This document shows, piece after piece, positions 52,820-64,000 of a stretch of DNA of 64,000 nt. The notes under the pieces are model-generated. The model did no database searches. It was not told where the DNA came from and saw nothing but the letters and a program-made list of their open reading frames with translations. Source of the stretch: Bactericera cockerelli (Eukaryota; Arthropoda; Insecta; Hemiptera; Triozidae); the NCBI GenBank assembly GCA_024516035.1, contig CM044964.1, forward strand, positions 26,560,866 through 26,624,865, read 5' to 3'. The number at the start of each line of letters is the position of its first letter. Positions within the stretch are counted from its first letter, which is position 1. The position numbers and the translations under genes are program-made.

Positions 52820-53037
52820 CGAGCGAAGTGCACTGGTAGTCAACTGGTTAAGGCACTAGTCTGGTAATCCAGGTAGCCTAGGGATCCGTTAGTTCGAATC
52901 CCACCCAGTGCATGAATTATTCTTTATTAATTTGAGTTTGTGACCACATAATAATAAGGTTAAGGTGGTAGAAAATGCTCTGAGCATCAAACTCGCTTGG
53001 TGGTTACCTTTCACTAAGGAGTGTTATTATTATTATT
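52820..53037 (+). repeat. tRNA-derived SINE, family B
   Basis: The most complete copy: CACTGGTAGTCAACTGGTTA head, GTTAGTTCGAATCCCACC B box, and CTTTCACTAAGGAGTG end with a TTAT microsatellite. Confidence 0.75.
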
Positions 53038-53555
53038 AAAATGTGGAATTTTGCTCGACTTTTATTTACCAGCTAGTTTCTGATGCTCCATTGCAAAAAA
53101 ACCTAGTCGTAGGTAGATAGCTAGTTAGGTACCATTACATTAGAATTACTAGAAACTAGAACTCGGTAAGTATACTTTGCTTTTTTCCTCATGCCTCAAG
53201 ACAAGGATAAAGCACTTGTGGTTTCGCTCCTGGACCACTAGAAGAACTAGAGTGCGGTGAATGGTGGTTCCAACCTGTGTGGGATACACTTTTATCAGTG
53301 AGTGCGACGTGCGCATGCGTCACCAAATAACCTTTTTTTTAAAAGATGATTGTTTTACAGCCTTTTTTATTTCGTAGCCATGAAACAGGAGCTACTGTAG
53401 AAGCTTGTGGTCTGTGTTGTAGCCTGCCCATCCCGTAGTATGCCTCCCCTCTGACGGGCGAGAAGTGACACAATACTTCCCATTTAGGATGCTGGGTCAA
53501 CCTTATTCAACTGTTAAACTTATCACTGGATAACCTTAACTTCCTAGTAAACCAG

Positions 53556-53660
53556 TGTCAATGGCACGATGAAAACACCAGTTCTTATTCAGTCACTGAA
53601 GTTAAGCGACGTCCATCAAGACTAGAAGTTGGATAGGTGACCATTAAAATTCGGAACCTC
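53556..53660 (+). repeat. 5S rRNA-derived SINE head
   Basis: CACCAGTTCTTATTCAGTCA then CTGAAGTTAAGCGACGTCC and GGATAGGTGACC. The shared 3' tail is missing here. Confidence 0.6.
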
Positions 53661-54387
53661 ATGATGGTCATGATTCAAATTCGAAATCGACCCCAGTAGT
53701 TTGATAGACAAGGCGGCGGATTTGTAATCTGGAGGTCGGTGGTTCAAGTCGCAAGATAAGCAAAAAAATAGAAAAGAGAGTTTGAGTAGTTGTGATGTAT
53801 GATGTCACGATTGCAACTATCACAAATAATATAACTAAAAAAACATCAACAGAAGGGGCGATCTCTTTCATCCAACCCTCACTGGCCGTGGTCCAGAGAT
53901 CCTGAGTTCGATCCCAGGTTGGATATAATTTTCCAACAAAAAATCTGTTCGATAACCACCCTGTATAAGTGGGTAAGGTAAGTACTTAGTGTCCCACCAG
54001 TATAGATGATAAATAAAATAACATAAATAGGTAGTTCTCACTCATACTTTTTCTTTCGGTGTCAGACCGTACTGTGCGGTTCTGATTAGGAGGTGCGGGT
54101 TTAACCGCATGCTGATGATGAGAAACCGCACATTTCTCACATTCCATTGTCTCGAACGTTATGTCAACAGAAAGTTAATAAAAAAAAACTATACTAGAAG
54201 TATTTGCGTCCATGTCAAGTCTAGGCATGTAGTCATGGTGCTGCGATGGCTCGCCCCACAACTTTCTTTTCAAAACCTATCGGATTGCTGGCTATTCCCG
54301 GCATCACTCAGGCTGGATGAGGTTGCAACTTTCTTTTCAAATTTGAAACCTATCGGATTGCTGGCTATTCCCGGCATCACTCAGGCT

Positions 54388-54634
54388 GGATAATAATAAT
54401 AATAATATTTATACTGCCCGATTAGGACTCTTTAAGTCCCATTATTCCAGCAGTAAGCCCAAGACATATTATTATGAGGTAAAAATCCCAAAAATGGAAG
54501 GATAACATATTATTATGTGGTAAAAATCCCAAATGAGAGGATAACTTGTCATGTCCCGGCTGGGTTTCGAACCCACGACATTTGGAATCTCTGGATTCAC
54601 AGAGTGCCGCCTTTACCACTAAGCTACCGGGACA
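54388..54634 (-). repeat. tRNA-derived SINE, family D, with internal duplication
   Basis: The minus-strand head TGTCCCGGTAGCTTAGTGGT. The segment ATATTATTATG(T/A)GGTAAAAAT occurs twice in a row (54465 and 54507), a tandem duplication of about 42 bp. Confidence 0.7.
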
Positions 54635-55888
54635 GACTTTGAGGTTACCTTGAGTCCCTGAAGTTATGGCCCTGGTAGTTCCGGGGTGCTTTCTCCTTTC
54701 ATCCGAGCTCAGCGATGGCTCAAACACCATCACGAGTCATCTTTCGGAGGGAAGTCCTCACTGAGAGAGTATTATTCGATCGGCAAAAAAAGAAAAGAAG
54801 AAAAAAAAAAAAAAAAGGTTAACTTGAGAAGAGTAGCCCGTTTGTGAGTTTCCTGCCCAACCACTTTCTTTCCAAAATTTGAAACCTGGTGATGCTGGTG
54901 ACTATTCCCGGCCCCACTCAGTCTGGGTGAGATTAATTTCTATCTGGTTTGGGAGTTTCCTGCGGATGGAGGGTGGAACCCATTTTTTAGGTTGAGTGTT
55001 TCAATAGCCTTCTTATTTCGTTGCTAAGAAACAGCCGCTACATTAGAGGCCGCTTGTGTTCTGTGTTGTATCTCACCCATCCCGTAGTATGCCTCCCCTA
55101 CGATGGACGAGAAGTGACACAATACTTCCCATTTAGGTGCTGGGTCAACACGAGCGCACCGGAAGGTATATCTTACAAACAAAACCTAAATTCAAATACA
55201 TTTTTTTGTCAGAACTGGGCATCGAACCCGAAACCTTCCGCACTTCCGCATTGCAAGCGAGTATCTTACCACTGAGCTATTCACGTGCGCTCGAACAATG
55301 TAAATAAAGTACTATAATAATTATAATTTATAGCACTTTATTGTTTGAGAGTCATGGCCATAAAATTCTCACGGACTTACCGCAAAGCGGCTGTGAGTAG
55401 CTATTTCATATTTGTCATGAGAAAGTGTTTGTCACTCCAAAGTAAGTAGCGCTATTAGTAAAGTGGTGTAGCAAGCACGGTGACTTGGGTTCGAATCCTA
55501 GGGGACTCGGAATTTTATTTTATTAAACATGTTGGATCAAGTTTTATTTACAATAAAGTAGGTACATAGAATATTTACATAGAATTGAAATAAACAAAAC
55601 TTGATCCAGGGCGGTGCTAATGCCAACGGCATTCTCTTCATTTTTTTTTTTTTTTTTTTTTTCGGAATTTTTCGGCTCTCTACTCAGACTCGGATGTCCG
55701 GGGGGGTCTCATATCCTAAAAAAATCTAAGAAGGTCAAAATTACAAAAGAAAATACATACGAACTAGGTTTAGCGTAAGTATGGCACGCTCGTTTTGTTT
55801 TTCTAATTCAACTTCTAATCTAATGTGGAGCAACAAAAATCAACCATTTGAAAATCAACTTTATTAGAACAAATTAAAAAATAAAAAC

Positions 55889-56059
55889 TTTTTTAAATGG
55901 GTATTGTGCCTCGGAACCGCTTTTGCACTACTTCAGGGCACTTTGCCTTTACATACAAGCCATTCCGGAAACGGAAAACTCTCTCCGCTCCGATCGGGAT
56001 TCGAACTCGCAACCTCCGGTCAGTAACCAATGTTCTTAACCACTGAGCCACAGAGGTCG
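55889..56059 (-). repeat. tRNA-derived SINE, family A
   Basis: Minus-strand copy; head GACCTCTGTGGCTCAGTGGT and TTGCGAGTTCGAATCCCG. Confidence 0.72.
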
Positions 56060-56129
56060 AAATAAATACCTATAAAAATATAGGATGAGGAAAAAAATAG
56101 AAAAGAAGTTTGGACAAGAACAAGGAACT

Positions 56130-56356
56130 ATAATAATAATAATACTATCGCCTTATTTCTACTGCCCGATAAGGACTTTTAAGTCCCATTATTCCAACAG
56201 TAAGGAGAAGACGTATTATTATGTGGTAAAAATCCCTAATTTGTAGAATAACATGACATGTCCCGGCTGGGTTTCGAACCCACGACCTCTGAGAACTCTG
56301 GATTCACAGAGTGCCGCCTTTACCACTGAGCTACCCCGGTAGCTACCCGGGACAGA
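56130..56356 (-). repeat. tRNA-derived SINE, family D
   Basis: The head end carries a small duplication (GCTACCCCGGTAGCTACCCG at about 56331). The rest matches the copies at 23760 and 25222. Confidence 0.72.
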
Positions 56357-56774
56357 CAGAGAACTAGAGAAATGATAGTTGAAGAAACAGACTTGTTAGA
56401 TGAAGAAGAGGAGATCAACAAGATACCAGAGAAAAAATATTCCACGAATCATCCTGATCCCGGTGTCCTTGACTTAGAGAGAGACCAAGACGTAATCCCT
56501 GACCGACGCTGTTATCGAGATACAATCCTTTGTCCGTTAGACCAACTTTCTCTTAATCGATCTAACAGGTAGATCCTGATCAACTGTGTATTGTGTTCAG
56601 GCGCGGCTTGCCATTGGGAAACTTTTTTGGGGATGCTGCCACATAAACCGAACCAAAATGAAGTTTATAGTGTCGCTCTCTCAGTATCTAAAGAGTTTGA
56701 GTTCAATTTTTTAAAAAGTTTTTTTAAGAAGTATAGGTAGGTAATTCATGTTTTATTTTTTTATAATATAGCTG

Positions 56775-56960
56775 GGTGCGGGAATATAAACAGGGAAGAG
56801 ACCAGCAGTCTGGCTGGGGGACTATAAACAGGGAGTAGACCAGCATTGGCTTGGTTCTGGGGGCCCTTGTCAATTATTAGCCTCCTTGTAAAGACAGTGG
56901 TAGAAGTGCTGAGTCATACCTCCACTGTCTGTCTACCATCGTTCATGACGCCACCCCATG
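56775..56960 (+). repeat. Dispersed element with 38-bp units, short copy
   Basis: One and a half units, then GGCTTGGTTCTGGGGGCC and the CCACTGTCTGTCTACCATCG end. It lies in the same orientation as the longer copy at 22055. Confidence 0.7.
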
Positions 56961-59337
56961 AATATATAAAAAACTTGTCCCAGGGACCGTCCTTCCGGAA
57001 GGTAACCGAGGATGCAAGAAGCATTTCCTCTTTGAATGAGTAGACCAATTTTTTGGTAAAGAAAATGATTGGAACAGTTATCACCCAAAATTCCAATCAA
57101 TTTCTTTCCCAAAATGGTCTAACCATTTCTTAGATTCGACATTTGAGTTCAATTACCATGCCAGTTATCATAATTATGCATTAATTACTCTAGAAATATG
57201 TGATAATTTTCACTGAGTACGACCTAGGGCTTGATACTCGTAAAATCCTCTCCTTTTCTTTTTCAACGGGGCGTGCTGCAATTTATTTATTTATTTAGAA
57301 ACTCTTTATTGGTAAGTAGAACACATATACAGACAAATAATAGTAAAAATTAAACATAAAATTGACAATATTAATAATATAAAGAAGAAAAAAAAAATAT
57401 ATATATACATATGTCCTAACTAAAGGGCGGGGTTATTGCCTATTCCGCAGCTCTTTAGTACCGTCCGCGTCTGCTTGTATTACTGTGTAGTTGTATCGAA
57501 CAATTCTCATGTATTTTTGATCCCTGATGACGCCTGGTTGACCTACATTAGGTCCGTTACGCAAGGTACTTTCCAACCTGTCACCGTGGTCGAGTGGTCT
57601 GAGGCCTGCACACACGATGGCCTGGGTTCGAAACCCGACCGGGTAGAAAATTTTCCACTCTGAACTTTGGTTGTCTGGAATGCACCCATGCTCGTGAGGA
57701 AAAATGAGTAAATGAGAAAAACGTTTATGTTTATACATGTAAGTATCACCAGGATTCAATTTTTGGATGCAAGTAAACTTTAAATTTGAATCCTAGTCGT
57801 ACTTATTATAGTATTTTTCTCATAAATTTACAATATACATATATTATGTATAATATAAAGAGAGATGCTTAAAAAAAATGAGTACTTATTTAGTTTGTGA
57901 GTCTTATAATTGAGGACCAATGACGGCATTACCAGACTACAAAGAAAATAATGTGAATGATTTTTCTACTATGTAACTACTTTGAATGTGCATGGTTCAC
58001 TTATATCTTTTGAGGGAAAGTGAGCAGTTACTTGTATGAGTAGGTAAAGACAAGTGGCGATATTAACCATAGTATATTATAGAAAATAATTTAAATAATC
58101 AGAAAAGCAAAGGAGACCCTTAATGATGCTGTGCTACCCACAAAACATTTGACGAGACTATTGCTTCACCACAAAGTCATGAGAGACAAAAACGCATCAA
58201 CAAGGAGATAAAAGCAAGTGTTAGGACCCAGTATAGGTTGTGGTGTAAACATGTGTAATTTTGTTAAAAAATTCTGCAGAACTCAGGGATCGAACTCGAG
58301 ATCTCTAATCCACGAGAAGTAGTCACATGAAGGTTGGCTCATAAGCTAAAGAACTTTTTCAGTACCTGTTGACAAATACTAAAAATGTTTTTGTAACTTG
58401 TAACGGTTTTGTTCTGCTAAAAGTCTAATTGCGGGTAGGAACATTTTTGGTTGTTGGTTTTTATGTCACTTTCAACTGCATGGTCATAGAACAACGAGGT
58501 TTTACCCTCCATTCAATGTAAACTCACAAACGAGCTATACAAATAACCTCACCGAGCCTTAGAGGGGCCGGGACATTTAACGTGGTTGAGTGGAAGAGCT
58601 CACATGTGAGAACCCTGCCACTTCAAAGAAAGCCATAAGAAAAACATTATTTGTTCATTTGGTTAAAATGCGGTTAAAGCATTCTTTTGTTAGCAAACTA
58701 AATGTGGAATTGACCACCAGAGTATATCACCACATAATAATAGCGTTTCACAAAAATGAAAATTTCTGTGTTTCTTCTTGTTAATTTGAAAGAATCATAT
58801 TGTTGTATGAAAGAGGTACAATACAGATAATGACTGAAAAATCTCTTTTTCTTCGACAAAGAACATGTCCCATTCAATATTTTTAAATGTCAATTGTTTT
58901 AAATAAAACTATTTGTTCCATAAGAAAATTGTACATGAAACATGCAACGCCCCTAAAGGAATGAAACATGAGTTCCCTAAAGTTTCACAGACATTGTAAA
59001 CGAAATCTAAATCTAACTGTCGGAACTGATGTGTGTCAAACAAATTGACTTTATGAATGAAAAAGAAAATGAAACCAAACATGACCACAGGCAAGAGTTA
59101 CGTAAAATTAAGATCATAAAGACAGACAGAGATAGGAGAGGAGGAGGAGGAGAAGAAAGAGACGAAAGGAGAAAAGAACAGCGGGTACTATTATATTGAG
59201 AGGTACATATAAAATAATACTTAGTAGTGTCTCAACTATAAACACATTGGATCAGTAGAAAAAAATCCAACAAACACCCCTTCTAATTGATCTGAAACCG
59301 AAAATCAAAAGTTTTTATTGGGGAAAAAAATAGAAGT

Positions 59338-59374
59338 TATAAATACGATTACAAAATATTGAGATCTTTCAGTT
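59338..59374 (+). promoter_or_regulatory. TATA box and initiator, second Osiris copy
   Basis: TATAAATA at 59338-59345 and TCAGTT at 59369-59374, the same 33 bp spacing as the left copy. The predicted 5'UTR differs by small changes, including a CT insertion near 59432. Confidence 0.6.
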
Positions 59375-59521
59375 GATCAACGGACTTTGAAGTGGACACA
59401 TTGAAAAGTCATCGCGTCTAGTTGTTTTCTCTCGAGCGCGAGTGTGTCTAAACTCGCGGTGTGATCTCGTGTGTTCTATTTTTATTTTTTAAACTTTTAG
59501 TTTAATTTTAAAACGTTCAAA

Positions 59522-59966
59522 ATGAATCGTTTTTTGAAGTTATCCGTCCTCTTGATATCGATACAAGTGATCAGTTGTTTCCCTTCCCAGCCGGAGGAAA
59601 ACAAGGTTGTGCCTAACAGCGACTCCACCGTTGCTGGCTACATCGAAAAGGTCACAACCTTTGTCAAGAGCTGTGGCGACAAGGAACTGACATCATGCCT
59701 GAAGATGCGCTCTCTGACTTACGTCGACAAAATGCTGAGAAAGAACGAAATCCCAATTGTTGATGGATTAACCATTGTCAGCAACGAAGACAAGAGCTCC
59801 CTGAGAGACCAGCGTGCCTTGTCTGAGGAGGACTTTGCCACCAAATCCGAAGACGATATTGAGAATCTGTTCATGGACAGAGTCGCCAAATTCCTGTCCT
59901 CCCATGTCATTCAGTTCAAGATGCCAACCACCGCCGTCAACGAAATGAAGAGATCCCTCGATGAAG
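59522..59966 (+). CDS. Osiris (DUF1676) family protein, first exon, inverted second copy
   Basis: The protein is identical over all 148 residues to exon 1 of the gene at 40651-48952 (signal peptide, C51 and C59, DUF1676). The donor GAAG|GTAAGC is kept. By eye I find one synonymous difference (GAC at 59678-59680 against GAT in the left copy). Exon 2 would lie near 67.5 kb, beyond the window. It is either the other allele placed in inverse orientation by scaffolding, or a true duplicate gene. Confidence 0.85.
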
Positions 59967-62900
59967 GTAAGCTTAGAAAACTTATCCCAAGTTTTATTTT
60001 AAAATAGCCAAGAGGAATTTTCTCTGGGCTTTTCAGGCTCTTCAAAACTATTGTTCAGAACAATTGAATCAAATGACTCTGAAGTAGTACCTGAACAACC
60101 GTTGAAAATTGACTTGCTGCTAAAAGTGGCATACAAATTTAAAATTTTCTAGTATTTGATTAAGTAAGGTAATTTGAACATTGATCGAATTAACTTACTT
60201 CTTGATAGGTATGACTTTTAATTCATACTCACTCATTCTACTATCTAGTAAATAATCTAAATTAAAAGTAAAGTCCTTCTTTCGTCTCATTGTAATCAAT
60301 TGAATTTGGCTTCATATCTTTTGATAATCTACAAATTAAATGGTTCCTGGAATACCTTGATCATTAATACTTACATAACTATTTGTGCCTATCATCTTAT
60401 TCTCTTCAGTAATTTTCTTTTTTGTTCCATAGAATCGATTTAGAATACTCAAACCTCAACTATGTAATTCATAAAGTCGTATTAGGTCATTTCAGACGGT
60501 AGCAAGTTATAAATCACAGTAGTATTAAACAGAATCTATGAAAAGGTCCAAAAACATTCAGTGTCTTTCATCCTATGTTTCAATGAGTAGATACCTGTTT
60601 AATTATTCAACTAGCTCATATGTATAAGTGTGATGAGATAATTATGTAAATCCCACATTACCATGTTAAAAATAATAACAATGGCCCAGAACAAGTACAA
60701 AAGAATCTCACAATAGAGACGTACATGGTTTAGACTTGACGTTCTTTCAGACCTATCCTCACAATTCTCATCTATGTTCATGATCTTTGACTCCATTGTA
60801 GTCTACAGGTATGTGGTTCTTGCTATCTATGATCTCAACTCTTTGATAATACTGGTCCTTAACCTAGTGAGTTTAGTTTAATGTTAAGTCAGAGTTGTTT
60901 CCACTTCTTGTAATAGCTCAAGATCATGTTTCCGGTTCGTGATTGAGATGAATTTGTTTCTAACATCTGTTACTTGAATTCTTGATGCATTTCCTACGGT
61001 ATGGAAGTGATTCTGTATTCTTTGAAAAATTAGGCAAATCATGCTTAAAATACGTACATATTAATGTTAGAGTAACTATCTTCCATTCAACTTTGTTCAA
61101 ATGTTATGAACTTTATCTTCTCTCAGTAATTTCTTTGGGCATACTGAGTCATATATTTAAAACTATTCACCTATAAAAATGAATTTCTCCAACATGGTAA
61201 ACTATAATGTAGGTAAATGTGGTTTATGTCCATGATTTTACTCTGATTCCTCTGATAGGATTTAGACCAGAGGAATTATTTGTTTTGAGAAAAAGAATCA
61301 CAACGAAAAATGTACCATGAGCAGTGTTTTCTCATCCATATATCGCAACATGTCTTCCGTCTTTCTCTTTATAATTTATGAGTTGATCCTCAGTTTTAAA
61401 TAGGTGATCTTACAATTATACTCAAGTACTCGTATAATAACTAGAAAGCATACCCCACAATAATAATTAATTATTATAATTAAGAGCATATTCAAAGAAA
61501 CTCAACATAATATGAATCGGTTTCTGAAGAGGAAATGTTTCCTTATGTACTTGGTCTCGAAACAGTAAGCTCAGGTTGATGCATAAAATGTGTAATTATT
61601 AGGAATGCATAGTATAAATAATATTCACAGTTTAATAGCTATCTTCAGCTCATTCACGCAAAGGAGCTCTTAGAAGAGTATCCCATTTCAAAACTGAACA
61701 GATTACCTGCTCCCATTTTTAAGTGTTTTTAGCCTTCTTGAAGAATTCCAATTTACTGATTTATTACACTTGTTTCTCTCCTATCTCTTGTGTGTCCGTT
61801 AGACGAAATGTCTTCAGGCATCTTGGCCCAAATTTGAAGCCACCTATTCGTTTTCTAAACGGTCCGGTAAACTAGTTTTTAAATGGCCAAGTATGGCGAA
61901 TGAATTAGCCGATCCACTACCAGGTTATATTCGAAAGTCATCAAGTTCGATTAGGGATCTAGGTCTTGAATTTCAATAGATACCAATTTTGAAACGATTC
62001 GTTTCCATTTTTCACATCAAGGATTGTAATGGTTCCCAAGGTTTTGTTCTGGATATTTTGGTGGAGATCACGCACTACCTGTTTTCACAGTATTCTCTAT
62101 GAGTCAAATGTATGATGAACAAATAGAATCTTCAATTTTTTTTTCATTTCTTTCTCACAAGGTTTAATTAACCTTTATTATTTGAAGTGTAATTCCATCA
62201 ACTACTTGTTCTAGCGAAAGCAGTTTTAGATTATCGCATGTTTGACATATCGTATTAAGATCTTTATCATTCGTTACAATATTTTACAAGCTTTACTTTA
62301 AAGATTGAAACAAAGATACTAATCTGATTTAATCATTACATTATTTTATTAACAAGGTAACACACTCTCTTGTAATTAACTTTCATTTGTTTTTAACGCT
62401 CTCTGCTAACTACAACTTCGGTTCCACTGGTAGTCTCATATATCATATAATAATTATTCTCACATCACAGATGGTTATCTTAATCAGCAAACAATATGCA
62501 ATTCTGATGTGCTCATCAGTGCATTTAGATCCTCCAGTTGACTGAGTGGACCAGTGCATACACTATCTATTTTTGAACAAGAGGCCTAATTAATCACTTT
62601 TCTCGCGCTCTAACTCTTTCCCTTTCGCTTTCACCATTTCTCTTACTATTTTATATATTTCCCAAAAGTTCATCTCAGCTCATCTTTCTTCTGCAAATAA
62701 TTTCTTCTTATTTTTTCTCAACAAGTTCATTGAGATAATGTGAGACATCTTACATCATTTCTTTTTTGAGCTCATCTTATAATTTTGTCCCTCTCAATAA
62801 TCTCTCTATTTCTCTTCCCCTCTAATAACTCTTCCGTTTTTTTTTTTTCTTCTTGACCAAATTCTATTTGGTCAACTCGGAGCGTTCTTATCATCACCAA

Positions 62901-64000
62901 ACCGTCTCACTGGGTCTCTCTCATCAATATTCTGGACAGGTCCCATCGCTCAATGCTCGAATCTAGACTGTTAGGTTCAACAAGTCCAATGTGTCTTGGC
63001 CTACGCGTCGTGTGAGATTTGGCTCAAACCTAATGCGACTCCCAACCATGCGACATGCATGTGTAATTCCCCATCATCATGACCATCGACATTAGTATCT
63101 TCATTATTTTACTTATTGTGTACATTTGGTTGAAACACCGGGACTGTGCCAAATAGCTTAAATACCGCATACCTTGTGTGGTTCTCCTAGCACTAACATG
63201 TGGTACATAATTAATTAGACGCAATACTTTGTTGCCAGCTTTTAAGTAGATTTCAAATTTAAATTGAGGAAAATTGTGTACTAGTAGTGCCCTATTTGTA
63301 TCTACCATCGTGTATCCTTCAATGCCCATTAGGTATAAGTTGATATGAAATGTTCAAATTTAAGAAGTCTGTCATCTTAAAGTAAAATTTAATACGACAT
63401 GTTCTTCAAGCTGACACTGATACTTTTACAAGCAATACTTCAAACAAACAAAAACCTGTTCAACGCAGAAAGTTGACACGTTTAAATTTGAGTTGAAAAG
63501 AAAATGAAACTAATAGAAACGGACTGACCGGTTTTAGCCGACACAGCCTAAAAGGTAAAAATTCTACTTTCATCTGGATCGATAATTTCTCGAAACAAGT
63601 GCCGCACCTGGCTCTTACCATTTAAAGCCGGTCTTGATCAGAGGCAGGTCGAGCTGCTTACTTTCAAATCACTTTTTTTTTTCATCTCGAATAAACAAGG
63701 TCCAGAATAAAATTGTATTAAACATGGTGGCTCAAGATTTAGAAATTTGGGAGTTCAATTTCTTTTATGAACTGGTTTATGATATAGGAGTTTTTTCAAA
63801 GGGGTTAAGAGATACTCTTTTAAAAGATATTTTCCCACTTACAGTTCAGCAACAGAATTTCTATACGACTCTTTTAATTTTTTTATGGAGAAACCCGAAT
63901 TCCACAGGAGTGTAAGTTTAGTTTTGTTTCATGATACCTACACATATGACGTATAAAATTTGTAGAAAATGCATTCATTCCTGCTTAGTATATTTTAGCC

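Larger units (their letters stand above)
51144..57479. repeat. SINE-rich spacer between the inverted arms
   Basis: No gene. A repeat with core GTAGCCATGAAACAGGAGCT occurs at 51150-51205 and 52055-52115 (minus orientation) and 53358-53515 and 55000-55145 (plus). Poly-A lies at 51218-51252. SINE B at 52511-52615 and 52820-53037; 5S-SINE head at 53556-53660; tRNA-like fragments at 53680-53760, 55255-55300 and 55440-55510; SINE D at 54388 and 56130; SINE A at 55889; the 38 bp-repeat element at 56775; tail E at 57285-57440. This is the densest SINE field of the window. Confidence 0.6.
57480..64000 (-). repeat. Right arm of ~6.5-kb inverted duplication
   Basis: Inverse of 44451-51043, still matching at the window's right edge. 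Includes the promoter pair and first exon of the Osiris gene, the headless SINE tail (58436-58574) and a tRNA-like SINE (57480-57715). Confidence 0.9.

Noticed and set aside
56372..56572. 66-codon acidic frame
   Set aside because: Starts at a SINE edge, has no motif or neighbouring exon evidence, and codon pattern is not convincing.
63030..63329. 99-codon frame in the right arm
   Set aside because: The left-arm counterpart (about 45131-45430) does not keep the full frame and no motif is recognised.

Overview
The window is nuclear DNA from an insect. The best evidence is four gene models of the Osiris (DUF1676) family, a family typical of insects and usually found as one conserved cluster. 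Each shows the family marks: a signal peptide, a cysteine pair, a Leu/Ala/Ile-rich membrane segment behind a basic stretch, and in one an AQxLAY-type C-terminus. Genes have canonical GT-AG introns, sit far apart, and are separated by AT-rich DNA full of SINEs, MITEs and minisatellites. The order of insect cannot be fixed from the sequence; a repeat-rich genome such as a hemipteran's would fit.

Layout: 0.9-1.2 kb, first coding exon of an Osiris gene on the minus strand whose other exons lie off the left edge. 6.9-11.8 kb, an almost full-length APE-type LINE with two ORFs. 12.1-12.8 kb, a DDE-transposon derivative with long inverted repeats. 16.2-20.2 kb, a compact and very young Ty3-type LTR retrotransposon. 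21.6-27.0 kb, a complete four-exon Osiris gene, minus strand, 532 residues when spliced. 28.8-31.5 kb, a complete Transib-type DNA transposon coding for a RAG1-like recombinase, inserted in a LINE fragment. 31.9-38.5 kb, three minisatellite arrays (21, 34 and about 138 bp units), the first interrupted by a 1.63 kb DNA element. 40.65-48.95 kb, a complete two-exon Osiris gene with a 7.5 kb intron. 51,044-51,143, a 100-base scaffold gap. 57.5-64.0 kb, an inverted second copy of 44.45-51.04 kb, including the first Osiris exon.

The main find is the Transib element at 28,797-31,520. Its ORF is open, with a 19 bp first coding exon spliced in phase. All RAG1 catalytic and zinc-ligand equivalents are visible, the 35 bp terminal repeats have heptamer-23 bp-nonamer spacing at both ends, and it is flanked by a perfect CGCGG duplication. 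The second main point is the inverted duplication next to the gap, which looks more like two haplotypes scaffolded head to head than a real palindrome, although a real inverted duplication is not excluded.

Osiris genes act in cuticle and apical extracellular-matrix formation and probably in endosomal traffic. All three models left of the gap share the minus strand, as expected for one stretch of the cluster. Everything else recognisable is mobile or repetitive DNA.
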